Positions 26,801 through 38,850 of a DNA stretch of 64,000 nt are shown here, piece after piece. The notes beneath the pieces were generated by a model, which made no database searches, had not been told where the DNA came from, and saw nothing but the letters and a program-made list of their open reading frames with translations. The first letter of the stretch is position 1. Every line of letters starts with the position of its first letter. Made by a program: the position numbers and the translations under genes. The DNA comes from Chrysomallon squamiferum (taxonomy: Eukaryota; Mollusca; Gastropoda; Neomphalida; Peltospiridae). The stretch is taken from assembly GCA_012295275.1 (NCBI GenBank), contig CM022665.1:16824976-16888975 (forward strand), in the 5' to 3' direction.

Positions 26801-27357
26801 GGTACTAATTGCAGCGTCAACCTAATTTATTGTCCTCTAATGAACCTTAACGAACTGGAGAACGTTTCTTTCTTTTTTTCCCAGCCGATATCAAAGAAAT
26901 ATTTAATAAAGTACCAGAAAACGAACCTCTCAATTAGTTATTGATAATACATCTACCGGCTGGGAACATGCAGGTATCACTCCGTCAACACACCCTGATA
27001 ATAATTACGTTTTCATGCGCCAAAATATTCTAATTATAGATTGGTCACGTGCCGCCGCGTGTAGTTGAGGTGGCTTATTGATGCAGCGTGGGTCGTTCTC
27101 GAGTTGAGGGCAGTCATTAGGAACATGGCCCTGCCCCTCGGAGGCTGTCGATTTCAAAAATGTTTTAGCTTTCTGAATTTAAACCGTTAATTAAATTCTG
27201 ACAAAACAGCATTTAGAAGTAATGAGTCTAACAAGATATATTTCAGATCAGATGTAGAGATTTGAGAAGATAAAGAAAACATAATGGGGAAAAAAAAAAA
27301 TCCCTTGTTTAAAGTTTATAATTTTCAATATTGATATTGCTGTTGTTGTTTTTGGTG

Positions 27358-27407
<50 letters not shown>

Positions 27408-29100
27408 AAAAATAATAATTATAATTCACGCGTACAAATATACATGAATACATATGTACATTCATATAACTAAATATTATTTTATATTTAACATCATCAT
27501 CAGCATCATCTTTATCACATATATTATTACTGTTGATGTTGTTGTTGCAGTGGTTTATAAATTTATTTGTCATAAAACTAATATTCATATTCATTAGCCT
27601 TTTGTCTTATGTGACATTCAAAACCAAAATGGCCGCACTTACTACTTATAAAAACCGTGAAATTTTTACCATTGTATTAGTTTAAATATATATAGTAACA
27701 GAGCCTATTAAATGTATTCATTATTATTATTGTTATTATTATAAATTATTATTATTATTATTATTATTTACGCCTGCTAGTTAATATTCATAATGGATTA
27801 TGTGAAATTGGTTTAGATTCTCAGAACGTCTGCCTCGTCAACAGAATACGTAATACTGAATTGCTTTAGTGTGTTAGGAGGTTAGAAGATAGGGTTAGTG
27901 GTCTTAACCTGTTTAAGTATCTCTGAATAAAGCCCTTGACAATTCCGTCAACAAAGGTTGACATCTTTTTCATTTAGAAACTAGAGTTACAGATACGGAA
28001 AATATCTTGAGGGTTTAATGCATTTTTAATTAAAACTGTACGTTATTGCGCAGTTTTTCAACATTAGATTATCATTTAAGGACATTACAAGTAATTATTT
28101 ACAATTTATGTCATCAGCCATATTTTAGAAAGGAAACAAATTAAAGGGAAAAAAGTATATACTACGAAAACGACCCGAATTTCAGTCTGATTTCGTTTTA
28201 CTTTTGTTTTATACAGTTGTATAGCTCAGAAAAACAAACAACCCAGAGTAAATGAAAACTTTAAGTAAAGAAATTGGACGAGATAAGACGTGACTAGGCG
28301 AGAATTGTGGGGTGGACGCCATTTTAAGTGTATTAGTTTCGCTACTCTGTTACTCTTTGATGATAGACTTCATCATGAAAGTGTCCAAAGCAAAACTCAG
28401 TCGTGTATCTCGGCAAATTGAGCAATTGCGTTTTGTTTGTTGTGAGAATTACCGAAAATCTTCTTTAGAAATCGCTAAGATACTTGTATAATAGACAAGT
28501 TGTGTTCGTTTGAGCGGGCAACAGTAGCCGAGAAAGTGTGAAATTTTTCATTCATTGAAAAGCTCATGTGTCTCATCACGGCCGCGTAGGAATATAAATT
28601 GATGCCAAAGGTCAAACATGACTACGTGCCATTGGCTGCCGCTGCAAGGTTTGTGAAACCGTACACCGTGCCTGTTATTATACTCGTACAAAGAAACGAC
28701 AATAAAGATCAGATATTACTAGCAAGAAATAGAGACCCATGTTTCCGAGTTCTAATCTCATTATCGTTGTTGTAATTGTTTCTTTCTCTCTTTCTCTTTT
28801 TTAATTTTTTTATTATTATTATTGAAAACAACGCTCAGCTAGTAGAAATGAAGAACCCTTTTTTATTTTATTTTTTTAATGGTGTTATTATATCCATGAT
28901 ATGTGAATGAAAGATTTAAAAGAATGTGTGTAAATGAATCTGTTGTATATTAACAAGAAAAAGTGCAAGAGTTAATGGCAGTGACAGTTAAAAAATGAAC
29001 GAATAACTGCATGATATATAGTTATGTTTTATGTTTCCAATTTTAAAATGTTCAGTCTAGCCTATTAATTATCTTAATATGATTTGCTTATTTATTTATT
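26800..29100. other. FoxG-XDH interval, mostly ordinary complexity
   Basis: Islands at 26800-27180 and 27780-28740 are free of microsatellites; an ATT run lies at 27361-27405. No exon with recognisable protein content was found on either strand. The 28240-28700 piece has balanced composition and several TTTGAT-type motifs, suggestive of regulatory DNA but not proof. Confidence 0.35.
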
Positions 29101-29164
29101 TATTTATTTATTTATTTTTTTTTTTTGGTGTAAAATAAACTTCATAAATCACGTTGCAGAATAG

Positions 29165-29236
29165 CTTTAGCCTGGAATCGATCTAGGTACGTACTATTCA
29201 TCAGATCAACAGCTTGACCACTGCGCATCTCTCAGA
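29165..29236 (-). mobile_element. tRNA-derived SINE head, fragment
   Basis: Read on the minus strand, this piece gives GCGCAGTGGTCAAGCTGTTG followed about 25 bp later by CTAGATCGATTCCAGG. These resemble the internal Pol III A box (TGGTCAAGCTG) and B box (GATCGATTCC) of tRNA-derived SINEs at the right order and spacing. It lies next to a (TTTA)n/poly-T stretch. The rest of the element is not recognisable. Confidence 0.5.
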
Positions 29237-30117
29237 GAAGAAGAAGAAAAAAAAAAACAAAAAAAAAAAAAACAACAACAATTAACAGCACACATTTTAC
29301 ATTGACCCATCTTACGATACTTATGTAGGTATTAAGTTTCAGAAATAGGGGAAACTATTTTGCCTTTAAAACCTTTCTTTTTAAGCTTCAAAATCTTGTC
29401 GTGGTGAAAGAGAGAAGATACCTCGATGTTACATCTCCAAATCCTTGCAGGTGTCATTTGTAAAGGCGAGGCGACCTGAGCAAATTTGAAATTAATCACA
29501 AGGTATCTTGATACGTTGTCTACAAAACGCGCAGCGCCATGTTTGTTTACTGAACTGACAATTGATCCGGTACACGTCTTTCACTGCTGCACGTTCCCGG
29601 AATAACAGACACATGTGTTGCGTTCCACATGGTACAAATAATAATTATTATTTTTTGTAGATTTGTTAAAAAGATACACGGAACGGAATTAGTTGACATG
29701 TAGCTTTTAGAAAGATTAATGACTGTTTCACTGACCAAACTATTTAATACGTAACAAAACAACAAACAAAAGCAATCCCCGCTTATGCACAATCTCACAC
29801 ACACACGCAGCCACACACCAAAACAAAAAAAATAGAATAAAAATTAAAATCCTAGCTTCATTTATATACAATTACACATACAAAGTATAATTTTTTATAT
29901 TTATATAAATAAATGCAGAAGCAACAATAGCAAAGATGATGATGATGGATGATGATAATGATGGTGATCAATTGGATATCATTTTTTCAGATATATATAT
30001 TTTTTACAGACACTAATTTTAAAATAGGCGCCTTTAAATTTAATGAATATTAATTTATTAATGACAAGCTTACTTCCATCCGTCTGAATTTAATGTGTGA
30101 AAACTCTTGACTTCTGT

Positions 30118-30222
30118 TAATACTAATAATGACATTCGTGTTGCGGCATTTATTACAACTTATTATCACGTGATCATATTGCGGTATTGATCACGTGATA
30201 ACGTCGCAGCATTCAGCAGGTG
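30118..30222. promoter_or_regulatory. Paired CACGTG (E-box) inverted repeat
   Basis: TTATCACGTGATCA at 30163-30176 is repeated as its exact reverse complement, TGATCACGTGATAA, at 30188-30201, with an 11-bp spacer. Each arm carries CACGTG, the core bound by Myc/Max, USF, HES/HEY-like and MITF/TFE bHLH factors. A related motif, TTGCGGCATT / TTGCGGTATT / GTCGCAGCATT, occurs three times across the same 100 bp, so the block also looks like a degenerate short tandem repeat. Function is inferred. Confidence 0.55.
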
Positions 30223-30720
30223 ATGTACATTACGCTTGATTGGAAGCGAAATACTGATGTGAAGCGAAGATTAGAGTGCCAAACACATGTAAACAGTTTA
30301 ATTAGGATAATTTCACAGAAAATTGAACACTGGAGAGGTTCCCCGCGCAGGCAACAAAAGGGTGAGGGACTCACTGTCGCCGAATGTTTCCCTTTCCAAA
30401 TGAAGCATCATGGCCGGTTCAAGCCAAGTGGCCATTGTTTGAAAGGGAGGTAATCACCGAACGCCTCCTTTCTTGTTTTCCACCTGAGGGAGTGTGAAAA
30501 CTGTTTACCTTCCATCTATACAATGTATGTTTGAGCGACGCCAATTGACACCTCGGGGACAAGTGGTGTAATATATCAAAATACTGTATGGGAACAAGCA
30601 GTAGTGTTTTAGGCGATGTGAACTCCGATAAAAAGATTTATTTGCAGATTATGATTCAATTGTGAGTTAATCAGATACCGAGACGTCATCCCATGGTAAC
30701 ATGCAGACGGCAGTGATGAC
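30220..30720. other. Non-repetitive GC-richer island
   Basis: This stretch has one short + strand open frame (30220-30453, about 77 codons) with no recognisable domain. The sequence is well mixed and repeat-free, so a conserved regulatory element is more likely than a gene. Confidence 0.3.
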
Positions 30721-30903
30721 GTGGCGGCTTACGTTGACACGAATATAAATATATATATACTAATATCTAAACATATTTAAATTAAATTATTGCACGATTA
30801 ATTTGATGATTGCATATAGGTAGCGAGAAAGATGCATATATAGATAGATATATACCTACATATGTACATATAATTGATAGATAGGTACGAACAGTCATCC
30901 ATG

Positions 30904-30907
<4 letters not shown>

Positions 30908-30952
<45 letters not shown>
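30908..30952. repeat. (AC)n microsatellite
   Basis: A pure AC run of about 45 bp. Short TA runs follow at 31189-31205 and 31330-31350. Confidence 0.95.
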
Positions 30953-30954
<2 letters not shown>

Positions 30955-31499
30955 ACTGACATACAACCTTTTATTCTGACCTAGAATATTAATAAATACA
31001 TGACATACCAAAACTTGTATATGTTAATATGTGTACGTATGTGTAACTTTGATTGTTTTACGTATATGACTGTGTGAATACGCACGCACATAAAAAGTAA
31101 TAGAAATAATAAGATAGGCATTATACAGCAGACCTCGGGACGTGAATATCAGCTACTGGCAGCTAAAATAATTATAAAAGGAGAGATATATATATATATA
31201 TATATAAGAGTTAATACTAAATGCGCTCCACGATGGTGTTAAACAGACATGTTGTCAGTTTACTTAACAGAACAGTTATCAGAGAATACGCAATAAAATA
31301 TTAAGTGGGAGGAAGAATACTGTCAAGGATGTATACATATATATATATATACACACAATATTACATTACGTTATGTTATATTATATTATATTAATATCTG
31401 AATTCGCATTTAGTAGCAGGCTATTACGAAACACTGGTGAAATGTCTGAATAAAAAAAAATTGGTGTTTCTAACACTGTGTAATATTTTGTTTATATTT

Positions 31500-33050
31500 C
31501 AAAGCATCGTGCAATTACATGCACGGGTTTCGTTCAAACTGACATCTGCTGTTCTTTCTAAGCACGATTAAATGAATGTGGATACTAAATATTTAGTATA
31601 CATCTGCCAACAACAACATCTCGGCACCCCATACACATCATCTCAACGCATGCATGATGACGAATAATCAGGGTTGAATGTATGTGCCAGAATGGCGCTT
31701 ATTAATAACAATTATGTGTTTTCCGAAACTGCTGGCGGTCTTGGCTTTGGTCTTTTCAAACCCAAACTCCCCTTTTCAAGTCAATTCGGCGATTAAAGGG
31801 TTATATAAATACTATTTCCCATGTAAACACCAAACATCCGTACCATATAATTTGTTCGATGTTTGCATTACATTCTGTGACTTGAAAAACTAACATTATC
31901 AATTGTTGGAGTAAGACGTACCCTGTGGTGTTAAACATAGCGAGATGGGCCAAACACAGAACGTCAAGAACGAATTGGAAAGCGAGTAGTAACCCTCTTA
32001 AGAAAAGAGCCTTTAGAAACTTAGTTTTTCCTTTAAGAAGTCATCATTTGTTTAAATCTTTGTTGTGTTTTGTTTGGGTAAGTGTTTGTAAACTCGGTTA
32101 CACATAGCAAATTGGTGAGAGACACAGCGGAAACTCGATAGCGCGGGTTTGTACTGTCAAACTTAATTTGTTTCGGGTTGGTTCTCTCTCAGTGGGGTTA
32201 CGCCGCTGACGAATGACCCTAAGCTATGTTCATTTCAGCAGTGACACCGAGCATGAAACGCGAACTGTTTAACGTTGTACCAGCAGCTCTGCACCCCTGC
32301 CGACAGATGTCGCTTCAGAGATGATGATCGCATTCTCATATAGTTCCTGTCTGTTTGATACCCATCACTCTAACACTCCCGTTTCAGAGTTATAACATTT
32401 TATATGATGATGATGATAATGATTATTATTATTATTATTATTATTATTAGTGTTGTTGTCGTTGTTATTGTTGTTGTCTGTTGATATTATTATTAGTAAT
32501 TGCAGCAGTAGTTGTAGCAGCTGCAGGAGAAGTGGCAGTAGCAGCAGCAGCTGCTGTACATATACAAACATGAATGTAAAAAATATATATATATCTATAA
32601 GAAAAATGATATAGAAACAAATATTCCACAGATTATGCTAATCCCTGGTATTCGCATGTTTTTCTCTTTGGGAAGCAGGGTGTGTGGAGACCACTCCCCT
32701 CGCCCCTGCAGCTGTGTCACTGAATGGAAGGTCACACCCAACAAACATTTCTCATTCAGCTAGTTTTCTCTCTGCTCCGATACTTACAAGATAAGGTTGT
32801 ATGTTTGTTTATTTGGTGTCGTTATCAACGCGACAGAGATACCTTTGATTCGTGCACGTTTTATGGCGGCCTGCATCAATGTACGTGATACATTTGTAGC
32901 AAGACAGATGAAAACTCGACCCATGGAATGGGAAACATTTTGAAAACAAATTAACATCTTCCGATTTGCCAAACACGGGTGAAAATTCGCTTTGCCACCC
33001 GAATACCAAAGATGTTTTCACTAATGTCGCTTTCTCTTCTTCTTCTTTTT
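31500..33050. other. Two non-repetitive islands around an ATT/GCA microsatellite
   Basis: 31500-32370 and 32640-33050 are of ordinary complexity; 32405-32560 is ATT, GTT and GCA simple sequence. The first island includes TGTAAACAC near 31822 (a forkhead-type site) and AATAACAATTATG near 31704. The second contains CTTTGAT near 32843 and ATGGGAAAC near 32926. These motifs fit enhancer DNA but are short and expected by chance. No gene is supported. Confidence 0.35.
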
Positions 33051-33068
33051 CTTGACGAATCGTGAATA

Positions 33069-33130
33069 GAATTTTTTTTTTTTTTTTTTTTTTTTTTGAT
33101 GGGGTGTTTTTTTTTCTATTTTTTTTTATT

Positions 33131-33162
<32 letters not shown>

Positions 33163-33164
33163 CT
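33069..33164. repeat. Poly-T tracts
   Basis: Two long T tracts separated by a short spacer. Confidence 0.9.
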
Positions 33165-33734
33165 TCTTGTTTGGAATGATAGTATGCTGTAAATAAAAGG
33201 AGCTGACCACGATGCTAAAAAGGACTGAGATACACACAAATAAACGTGTTTATTTTTAAGTGGTCTTAAGGTTAATGAAATAATTTAATTAGTTAATTAA
33301 AGAAGGTAATATAACAAGTTGTTCTACTGAATGAAAATAACGTAGGTGATACTTTTTGAGGCTGAAAACGAATTTGTTTTTCGCTACTGATTTCAAATCC
33401 TTATTCTTGTCGCCGGTGGAGGAATAAATGTTGCTTTATCACCATTATCATCATCATTGTTGCTGTTGTTATTAAATTATTAATGTTAGTCTAATCTTAT
33501 TTCGACAGACAAGCGCTCCCAGTAGATGGGATGCACTGTGATAATTATTTAATTTACAGACAGCAACATCAACCACTGAAATAACCATCGGAAGAAAACC
33601 CATTGTTAGGCGTGATCATCATCTTTTTAAAACCCCATTTTGATAAAAATAACTAACTCTAAATAACATTATATAATTCGATTTGTGTTAGAAGAATGAA
33701 ATAAATAAATAAATAAATAAATTATTAATTAATT

Positions 33735-33830
33735 TATTTTTTTATTTTATTTTATTTTATTTTATTTTATTTTATTTTATTTTATTTTATTTTATTTTAT
33801 ATCATTTTACTTTATTTTATTTTATAATTT
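33735..33830. repeat. (TTTTA)n microsatellite
   Basis: A pentanucleotide TTTTA/TTTAT array of about 90 bp. Confidence 0.9.
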
Positions 33831-34118
33831 GTTTCATGTTAATTCATATACTTTATTTATCTATACATTTTATTTTATTTATTTATTCACATTTTTGTTT
33901 AATAAACGAACACAGTCATTTACTAATGTGGATCTATGAACTTTCTGGGGTTGGCAGGCTGTACGTATGATTTTCTTAGATTACAGTACAGAGAAGAATG
34001 TATTACAGATATATAATAACAAAATCAAAATGCTCATGCGTGGAAGTTTAACGTGGAGGACATACTCTCTCACATATAGTTCTTATTAACAAACATACCT
34101 TTCTTCAGTTTGATTTTT

Positions 34119-34478
34119 TCATATTTGTAGATAGTGATCATGTAACATTTTGGATATCGTTTCACGTAACCACTTAACATTATCAATATTGTGAAATGTC
34201 GTCCATATATTTGTTAAACCACATTCATCTAAAATATTTTTTACAAAATTGTTCCAAGGAGAATCGATAACATGCATTAAATAATATAGTTGTGAGAAAA
34301 TCTTGTTTGGGATTTTGAAAATTAGGTTCGCCCAAAAGGTTATCATTCTTACTTTTATGCAAATACACAGGGGATACCGTCCTAGTTCACTAAGAGTACT
34401 GACTTTGATGCTATCACGTGACACAGCATACTGGAACAGACAGTAAAATAGTAAAGTATCTAAAATAAATAATAACAA
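34119..34478 (-). pseudogene. Non-LTR retrotransposon (LINE) ORF2 C-terminal remnant
   Basis: The minus-strand frame encodes about 119 residues ending before a TGA. It includes ELGRYPLCICIKVRMITFWA, then NPW-like SPWNNFVKNILDECGL and TNIWTTFHNID, followed by WLRETISKMLHDHYLQ. From memory, this order (GR.P....IK.RM..YW..L, PW...V..IL...GL..IW, LHD.....W) is typical of the segment downstream of the reverse transcriptase in jockey/CR1-type elements of aquatic invertebrates. The reverse transcriptase and endonuclease are absent, and the sequence upstream on the minus strand turns into ATT/ACT simple repeats, so this is a 5'-truncated, dead fragment. Confidence 0.65.
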
Positions 34479-34489
34479 TTTATTACTAC

Positions 34490-34690
34490 CATTACCATAT
34501 CTACTACTACAACGACTGCTGCTTCTTCCCCTACTACTACTACTGCTATTACTGACACCATACCAACTACTACTCCTACTATCACTACTACTTCTATTAC
34601 TATTATTCTATTACTACTACTACTATCACTTCAACAACTACTACCACTACCACTGCTACTACTTTTATGCTACTACTACTAGTATTATAG
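34490..34690. repeat. Degenerate (ACT)n array
   Basis: Interrupted ACT units over about 200 bp, next to the LINE remnant. Confidence 0.85.
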
Positions 34691-34707
34691 TATTAGTCTA
34701 GATTATT

Positions 34708-34792
34708 CTTTGAAACAAACATTACTTTGAAACAAACATCGCTTTGAAACAAACATCGCTTTGAAACAAATATCGCTTTGAAACAATAATCT
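34708..34792. repeat. Five-copy 17-bp tandem repeat carrying CTTTGAA
   Basis: Units start at 34708, 34725, 34742, 34759 and 34776. The consensus is CTTTGAAACAAACATCG; the first unit ends ATTA instead of ATCG and the last diverges after CTTTGAAACAA. CTTTGAA matches the TCF/LEF core and AAACAAACA resembles a forkhead-type site. It is either a plain minisatellite or a clustered binding-site array. Confidence 0.8.
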
Positions 34793-35179
34793 TTTCATCT
34801 GTTTCGTAAATGAAATACCTGTCACGTGTTTATCTTCAACATAGTTAATTTACCTTCTCTTGTTTTATCAGCCACTAACTCGCTCCGTCGAACTCCCGTA
34901 CACTACACTGGAAATGTTAACTGCTCCTCTATTTAAAATAATTGTTTCTAATCTTTGACAAACTCCGTCTGTTTCTGCTACAGAACAGTATTCATATATG
35001 CCGTATATAATTTAGATATGTGTATTTCTGTGTTGTCTGTGTGTCTGTGTACTTGTAAATGTATGTAAATATTGTAAATGTTTGTAGTAGTCATACGATA
35101 CCTGGGCGAAAAATAACACTTAAGAAAAACAAAAACTAACAAAAGATAAAAGATAAACATCGAAGAATTTACTTTCCAG

Positions 35180-35200
35180 TTTGTTAATACATAAATACAT

Positions 35201-35231
<31 letters not shown>

Positions 35232-35383
35232 TCTGTGTGTGTTTGTGTGTCTACCTATATATAGAAATATACATACACACATACATACAAACACACACAA
35301 ATATATAAACATACATACATACACACATGAACACATACATAAATACACACAAACGCAAGCACGCACGCACACACATACATACG

Positions 35384-35428
<45 letters not shown>

Positions 35429-35436
35429 CCACACAC
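35180..35436. repeat. TA/CA/CATA simple sequence
   Basis: (TA)n at 35210-35232, CA- and CATA-rich sequence to 35400, and a second TA run at 35407-35428. The open frames here on both strands are compositional. It directly abuts the SINE-like copy that follows. Confidence 0.85.
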
Positions 35437-35440
35437 ACAT

Positions 35441-35598
35441 AAGGTTGTCTTGGTGGCCGAACGTTAAGGTCATCAGTGGCAATTGACAGGTTTGTGAGGT
35501 CGTGATTGGACTTTGTCCTCCTGCGCCAGTGCGTTCCCAAATATTGTCTATGTGCAGAGTATATTCAGACGTAGAGAATATTCAAAATCCTAAAATAC
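35441..35598 (+). mobile_element. tRNA-derived SINE-like repeat, copy 1
   Basis: The first 75 bp resemble a tRNA gene: TGGTGGCCGAACGTTAAGG (A-box-like), and about 40 bp later GTGAGGTCGTGATTGGA (B-box-like). The body contains CCTGCGCCAGTGCGTTCCCA and ends near AATCCTAAAATAC. A second copy occurs in the opposite orientation at 38042-38200 and matches over about 120 bp of the body with small indels. A microsatellite lies immediately before it. Confidence 0.6.
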
Positions 35599-35699
35599 AG
35601 AAAAAGTAATGAAACTTCTGAATATTTGTACACGAAATAAAATACGTTGCTATTTTAATTATTCTTAATTATCATTTAAAAATAACACGCTAACAAGAC

Positions 35700-36250
35700 A
35701 TCGGATGTATTGTGCTAAACGTTCATTTAATTACAACCTGACGACATTGGAGTGTCTCTTTAGTTTGGTAAGTTTGCCTCTTATTGGTAAATTGTTGGCA
35801 CGCGATCGTGGCTAGACGACTAGGAAACAAATTATCGCCCTTGGTACTCCACCAGGACGGAGCAGGCGACAAAGACGGGAGGAGTCTGTCGCACGTGTCA
35901 CTTCTACATGACTTATTATCAGACGACAAGACAACGGTGCCAAACACGTAGCAACATTAATAATTCTAATAGACATAATTACACGAGCGCACCAGTCTGG
36001 AGGAAACTACGCCACCAACAAAGAGGCGTTGGCCAAGGTTGCCGCAGAAATGTTTTCTTTCTTGCTAACGAGACAGAGTGAAAGAGGCAGACGCATGTGC
36101 ATTGCGTTTTGATAGAGGAATAAATACTTATCCTGAAAATGTTGAGTGGATCAGCCCCATCTCACCACCTGCGGAGACAGTGGCGCGTGAGAAAAAGCTT
36201 TGTTGGCCAAATCGAATCTGATCAAACGACACTTTCGTTAAGCTTTGTTT
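35700..36250. other. Non-repetitive island containing interspersed repeat family X, copy A
   Basis: 35859-36110 matches the reverse complement of 53882-54074, which lies inside XDH intron 2. The shared core reads GGAGCAGGCGACAAAGACGG, then GACTTATTATCAGA, CGCACCAGTCTGGAGGAAAC and TACGCCACCAACAAAG. This copy has about 60 extra bases, mainly a CGGTGCCAAACACGTAGCA-type insertion and a block after CAAAGAGGCG. No long open frame or A/B boxes were recognised. Confidence 0.6.
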
Positions 36251-36750
36251 CTGATTGACTGATGTACATAATTATCGTTGTTGTTGTTGTTGTTGTTACT
36301 ACAATTGTTGTTGTTGTGGTTGTGGTTGTTGCTGTTGTTGTAACTTGGACAGTTTTCAAATTATTATGATAATATGCAAATTATACACGCACACATTATC
36401 ACACACACACACACACACACGTATATATTTGTTTTATTATATATTGCATTGAATTCATTATATAACTTTATATATCAGAGTACTGTATTATACGGTGTTT
36501 TACTGCATCTCACTGTAAATAAACAAATAAATAGACAGATAATAGCGACGTAGCTGACTCGTTCATTTCAACAGTCATTACAGACACAGACTACAGGTTT
36601 ACGTTTTTTCTTTCTCAAAACTGCCAACGGAATCCCGCACATGTAAATAAACAAACTTCACGAACAAAATACTAGTGGCCGCTAACCCTCAATTTGTAAA
36701 TCTTTGTTGTGTTAAAACTTGGAAAACAGAGAAAAAAGAAAAAAAAAAGA

Positions 36751-36796
36751 AAAAAAGAATAAAAGAAAGAAAAAAAAAAAAAAAAAAAAAAAAAGA
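36751..36796. repeat. Poly-A / GAAA-rich tract
   Basis: An A-rich simple tract inside a mixed-complexity stretch (36540-37250) that otherwise has no recognised gene. Confidence 0.85.
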
Positions 36797-38041
36797 TGAA
36801 ATACAGCCTTTCCCTCCCTTTTCTTTTCTGATGAGAAGAGGTTTAATGGCAGCTACCCGGGGTGTCTTAAAAATCGCTACAGGGCGGAGTAACCTCGTGA
36901 AGTGGCCGACCAAGCGTATACAATCACCATTGATAAAGTTTTAAATGATTATTTGAAGAATCTTTGTTATTTTCTCTTAAACTACGTGTTTGTAAACTAA
37001 ATCAAACTGCCCAAATTGCCAGGTTTGCCTCTGTAATTGGTAAGAAATGACTACAACTGTCGAGGGTAATATCGCACGCGAGTGGCCACGGTGAAAAGAC
37101 CTCGCTGTTTGAAAACCAAATCGAGAGAACGACGTGCATTTAAGTGTGCGGTTAAGCGAAAGACAACTAGTCACCGTGCCTCCGACTAAGAAAAAGAAAA
37201 TGACAGAAACGAAATAAGATATTTTGCTGTGTTTTCACTTCGGAAACGATAAACAGTTGTGCTGGCTTTATTGTTCAATAACACAATAATATAAAGCACA
37301 ATAAACACAGTATTTGTCAACAGAGCGCACCATTTTTTAATTTATTTGTTTAAGCCATGATAAACGATAAATTATGGCGACATTTTGTTTGCGTTAATTT
37401 TTGTTTTTAAAAAAAAAAAATTTAAAATGTAATTGTTTTTTTTCTTATAGCAAACTGTTATTTATTTTACTTTTTTCAAGTATTTATTTTATTTTATTTT
37501 ATTTGTTTTTACATTTTATTTTACTTGTTTTTCAGTTTATTATTGTTATGTATTTAAAACCTTTCATATTTTCCTTATTTACAGGAATTGTCGTATCGAC
37601 ACAGAATAATAAATAAAACTGTGAATTCAGTCTGTTGTTGTTATGACAACAGAAGACTATTTTGAAAAAGAAGTACGTGATTCTGATCCACCTTTTTTTT
37701 TTTTTTGTAATTTAATTTTATGTCCTGTTACTAAAATTTATTTAATTTGCATCTAATATTAATTTTAATTTGCTTTAAAAAACCTGTACTATTTATGTAT
37801 TTAATGTAACTTGTATATGTGTATTTAATCTTGTTCTACATCATTATACAAAACAAAAGAGTCAGTTTACAAACTTATGTAAAAAAAAAAACACAAAAAG
37901 AAAAAAAAAAAAAAAAAAAAAAAAAAAAGAAGGAAACAGCAAGAACAACATCAGTTTTATTTAATTTTTTTGAACGTATGTTTACATATTTATGCATATG
38001 CATGCATGTTTTTATGTATGTACACGTATATATATGTATGT

Positions 38042-38200
38042 ATTTTAGGATTTGAATATTCTCTGTCTTATACACTTCTGAATATACTCTGCACATAGAC
38101 AATATTTGGGAACGCACTGGCGCAGGAGGACAAAGTCCAATCATGACATCACAAACCCCGTCAGATGCCGGATGCGGAAGGTGTTCAATAACCGAGAGTA
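38042..38200 (-). mobile_element. tRNA-derived SINE-like repeat, copy 2 (inverted)
   Basis: On the minus strand it reads GGTTTGTGATGTCATGATTGG, then TTTGTCCTCCTGCGCCAGTG and the same body as copy 1, ending AATCCTAAAATAC. The match to 35480-35598 is nearly base-for-base for about 100 bp and weaker in the tRNA-like head. A TATG/TACG array starts just after it on the + strand. Confidence 0.6.
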
Positions 38201-38228
38201 ATCATTGCTTCCCACGAAATACGCTCTT

Positions 38229-38850
38229 CTTAGGCACACGTATGTGTGTGTATGTGTGAATGTACGTACGTATGTATGTGTATGTGTGTATGTATGTATG
38301 TATGTACGTACGTATGTATGTGTATGTGTTATGTATGTATGTACGTATGTATGTGTATGTGTGTATGTATGTATGTATGTACGTACGTGTGTATGTATAT
38401 GTATGTATGTACGTACGTATGTATGTGTATGTGTTATGTATGTATGTATGTACGTACGTGTGTATGTATATGTATGTATGTATGTATGTACGTACGTATG
38501 TATGTGTATGTATTATGTGTGTATGTACGTACGTATGTATGTGTATGTGTGTATGTATGTATGTATGTACGTACGTGTGTATGTATATGTATGTATGTAC
38601 GTACGTATGTATGTGTATGTATTATGTGTGTATGTACGTACGTATGTGTATGTGTGTATGTATGTATGTACGTACGTATGAATGTATGTATGTATGTATG
38701 TATATATGTATGTATGTACGTACGTATGTATGTATGTATGTATGTATGTATGTATGTATATGTATGTATGTATGTATATATGTATGTATGTACAGTATGT
38801 AAGTATGCATGTATGTATGAATGTATGTATGTACATATGGACGTATATAT
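38229..38850. repeat. TATG/TACG tetranucleotide minisatellite
   Basis: About 620 bp of (TATG)n with regularly spaced TACGTACG blocks and TGTATGTGT interruptions, giving higher-order units of roughly 60-110 bp. All frames are open for long distances because the period is 4 and the repeats lack stops; none is a gene. Confidence 0.95.
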
